Assembly (NCBI GenBank): GCA_947165255.1 | Contig: CAMUZR010000011.1 | Span: 25,627 to 89,626, forward strand | Source: an uncultured Bacteroidales bacterium | GTDB taxonomy: Bacteria > Bacteroidota > Bacteroidia > Bacteroidales > P3 | Length of the DNA stretch: 64,000 nucleotides | Direction: 5' to 3' | Shown: positions 62,383 to 64,000 of the stretch, one piece after another | Numbering within the stretch: the stretch's first letter is position 1 | Layout: each line of letters begins with the position of its first letter | Translations under genes and position numbers: made by a program | The notes under the pieces: generated by a model | Database searches by the model: none | What the model saw: only the letters and a program-made list of their open reading frames with translations | What the model was told of the DNA's origin: nothing

Positions 62383-63865
62383 CTTCGTCCAGCTGCTTCT
62401 GACTCAGGTCGCGTTCCCATTGTGGGGTGCGTACCTCGCCGCGGGCATTGGAGTTCAGAAGCTTGTAGTATCCGCTACGGAACTGGTCCCAGAAGAGGAA
62501 CACGCGGTTGTCGTAGTCGTTAGGCAACTGGTTGTACCGCCAAAGTTGGTAGGGGAGGTAGTGGACGATGCCCTGTGTACGGTCCTGTTCGGCGGTGAAG
62601 AAAGTGTTGTTTTCGTTCTTATTAAGCTCGGCCGAACCCATGTGGCGGGCGCCGACGAAATTCTTCTCGTCGCGCACGTGGTCAGGAGGACCGTACTGCA
62701 GATAGACGCGGCCGCGGTCGGTGCGGTAGCCAGGCGTTTTGGGATAGGTGAAGTATTTGGTCACGTAGTCCAAGCGGCTGCGGTAGTCGGTCCACTCGCC
62801 TTCGGGGTCGATGGGGCTGCGGCGGTGCCAGAAGAAGTAGAAATAGGACTGCTTGGCGGAAAGGCTGGAGTCGTTTATGACATTCTTGCCTATGGCAATT
62901 TCCTGGTCGGTGGAGATGGGGTAGAGGGCGTCGATGTAGAAGTTGAGCTGTTCCTTGTCGGTGAGGTGTGAGGCAAAGGAGAGGGCCACGTCCTCCTCGG
63001 TGGCATTGTAGTCGACCTCCACGTTGGGGTTGGAGCGCATGAAGGAGAGCTCGCGGCGCAGCAGCACCTGGCTGTCGTCGCCCATGACTTCGGCCACCAA
63101 ATTGTAGTTACCCGAAGGAAGTTTCTCAATGTCGAGGGTGGTGTAGATGGGCACGTTGGCGTTGGCCTGCTTGCGGACGATGGAGTGTCTGAAGCCGGGG
63201 ATGCGTCGGCGGGTTTCCTTCTTTTCTATAGAAAGGTTGACGGTGTATTCTTTGTTGCCCACCTCGCGGTCGAGGTTGTATATTTCGAAATAGGGGTGGA
63301 GCTTGGTGACGGAGGCGGGAATGAAGTCGTCGATGTAGGGCACCATGTCGTATCCGTTGCGCGAGAGCATGTTCTCGGTAGTGGTGGGGGTGGCCGAGCT
63401 CATAAGCTGAAGATTAGACATGGTGGTCTTCTGGTTCTCGAAGAATACCACCAGCTTGTCGTTGTAGACGAAAGGCATGTCGGACGAAGCCTTGTCGCGC
63501 AGGGTGAGCTGCAGGTCGTAGATGCCGTTGGGCAGCGAGAAGCGGTGGAGGTCCATGAAGGTGAAGTTGGTGGCCTCCTGGCTGGCGGTGGAGGGGCTCA
63601 GCAGGTCGCGCTTATTGAGGTATACCACCGAGTCGCCGCTCCTGACCACGATGGTCACCTCCACGGTGGCGCGATATTGGTCGTCGCTGGTTTTGACGAA
63701 GTTAAGGCTCCAGGCCCTGAAGTCGAGATAGGTTTCGACATAGGGCTGGTTGCTGCTGGGAATGTAGAAGGCGCTGTAGCCAAACAGGGCCGAAAGGTGT
63801 TTCTCGGCAGCAAAAGTCGAAGTGGCCAATAGAGCCAAGACAAAGAGGGATAGTATTTTCTTCAT
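62339..63865 (-). CDS. GWxTD-domain secreted protein
   Basis: 508 residues. Signal peptide MKKILSLFVLALLATSTFA, a beta-rich N-terminal half (about 25-330) with DFRAWSLNFVKTSDDQYRAT, then the GWxTD-type domain near residue 355 with EGEWTDYRSRLDYVTKYF and RGRVYLQYGPPDHVRDEKNF. The family is largely confined to Bacteroidota and related phyla, function unknown, with an outer membrane link suspected. A strong minus promoter box lies about 115 bases upstream. Confidence 0.85.
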   Translation of the reverse strand: MKKILSLFVLALLATSTFAAEKHLSALFGYSAFYIPSSNQPYVETYLDFRAWSLNFVKTSDDQYRATVEVTIVVRSGDSVVYLNKRDLLSPSTASQEATNFTFMDLHRFSLPNGIYDLQLTLRDKASSDMPFVYNDKLVVFFENQKTTMSNLQLMSSATPTTTENMLSRNGYDMVPYIDDFIPASVTKLHPYFEIYNLDREVGNKEYTVNLSIEKKETRRRIPGFRHSIVRKQANANVPIYTTLDIEKLPSGNYNLVAEVMGDDSQVLLRRELSFMRSNPNVEVDYNATEEDVALSFASHLTDKEQLNFYIDALYPISTDQEIAIGKNVINDSSLSAKQSYFYFFWHRRSPIDPEGEWTDYRSRLDYVTKYFTYPKTPGYRTDRGRVYLQYGPPDHVRDEKNFVGARHMGSAELNKNENNTFFTAEQDRTQGIVHYLPYQLWRYNQLPNDYDNRVFLFWDQFRSGYYKLLNSNARGEVRTPQWERDLSQKQLDEDVVGQVGEQFERGY

Positions 63866-63980
63866 AATGTGTTGATGTTTAGAAAATATTTATCTTATAA
63901 CGGAGTTTTGCTTTTGTTATTGTGTGTTCTCCGCAATTAATTATTCTATAGATTCAACCTCGAAGTGCAACGCTGTTGTG

Positions 63981-63988
63981 CAAAGATA
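63981..63988 (-). promoter_or_regulatory. Promoter -7 box for the GWxTD gene
   Basis: The minus strand reads TATCTTTG, giving a leader of about 105-110 bases before the GWxTD ATG. The -33 region falls at or beyond the window edge. Confidence 0.45.
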
Positions 63989-64000
63989 GCAAGAATTTTT

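Overview
The window reads as a chromosome segment of an uncultured or poorly characterised member of the Bacteroidales (phylum Bacteroidota). Direct signs are several secreted proteins ending in type IX secretion (T9SS) sorting domains of both type A and type B, Bacteroidota-type promoters (TTG, about 18-20 bases, TAnnTTTG) upstream of many genes, a carboxypeptidase-regulatory-domain TonB-dependent receptor, a GWxTD-domain protein, a DUF3098 protein next to ftsX, and the methylmalonyl-CoA epimerase/decarboxylase cluster of succinate-to-propionate fermenters. I see no rRNA, tRNA or CRISPR array.

Layout. 1-5.8 kb, mostly minus strand: a partial secreted coiled protein missing from the ORF track (it runs off the left edge), a PurF-like amidophosphoribosyltransferase lacking the usual Cys nucleophile, the tRNA methylthiotransferase MtaB, a candidate small RNA, and a MORN-repeat secreted protein. 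5.9-9.8 kb: TonB-dependent receptor and an M16-family protein without its zinc motif. 9.9-16.5 kb: an AT-rich accessory island with a structured, promoter- and terminator-bounded RNA (6S-like rod), then a very large methyltransferase-like/PD-(D/E)XK nuclease/RecQ-like helicase fusion translationally close to a coiled-coil tail-anchored protein. I consider this two-gene unit the best candidate for an undescribed (probably defensive) system. 16.7-23.3 kb: a DUF1848 protein, a frameshifted DUF3791-like gene, a complete IS982-type insertion sequence with perfect 18-bp inverted repeats, two secreted T9SS-type proteins, and a decayed T9SS sorting domain.

23.3-26.4 kb: carbamate kinase and ornithine carbamoyltransferase flank two small paralogous membrane proteins (citrulline to ATP). 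26.6-36.3 kb: housekeeping (queA, rarA, an ABC-F ATPase; then on the minus strand truB, uppP, DUF3098, ftsX, dnaN, a lipoprotein, dapD). 36.4-41.2 kb: a 1606-residue multidomain T9SS type B surface protein. 41.5-45.7 kb: two unknown proteins and dxs. 45.9-51.2 kb: methylmalonyl-CoA epimerase and sodium-pumping decarboxylase operon (alpha, OadG-like, biotin carrier, beta) with a cysteine-packed lipoprotein inserted in it. 51.3-55.6 kb: a T9SS type B protein overlapping a CARF-domain/PD-(D/E)XK nuclease of the Card1/Can2 (DUF1887) type, then a DUF4424/YARHG-like secreted protein. 56.0-63.9 kb, all minus: a lipoprotein, HAD phosphatase, hexapeptide acetyltransferase, OmpH-like protein, gltX, a family 2 glycosyltransferase, a lipid A acyltransferase and a GWxTD protein.

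Functional themes are envelope and T9SS surface display, energy conservation by decarboxylation-driven sodium export and carbamoyl phosphate, core replication/translation genes, and two separate nucleic-acid-targeting accessory proteins. All names rest on reading motifs by eye; no database search was run.
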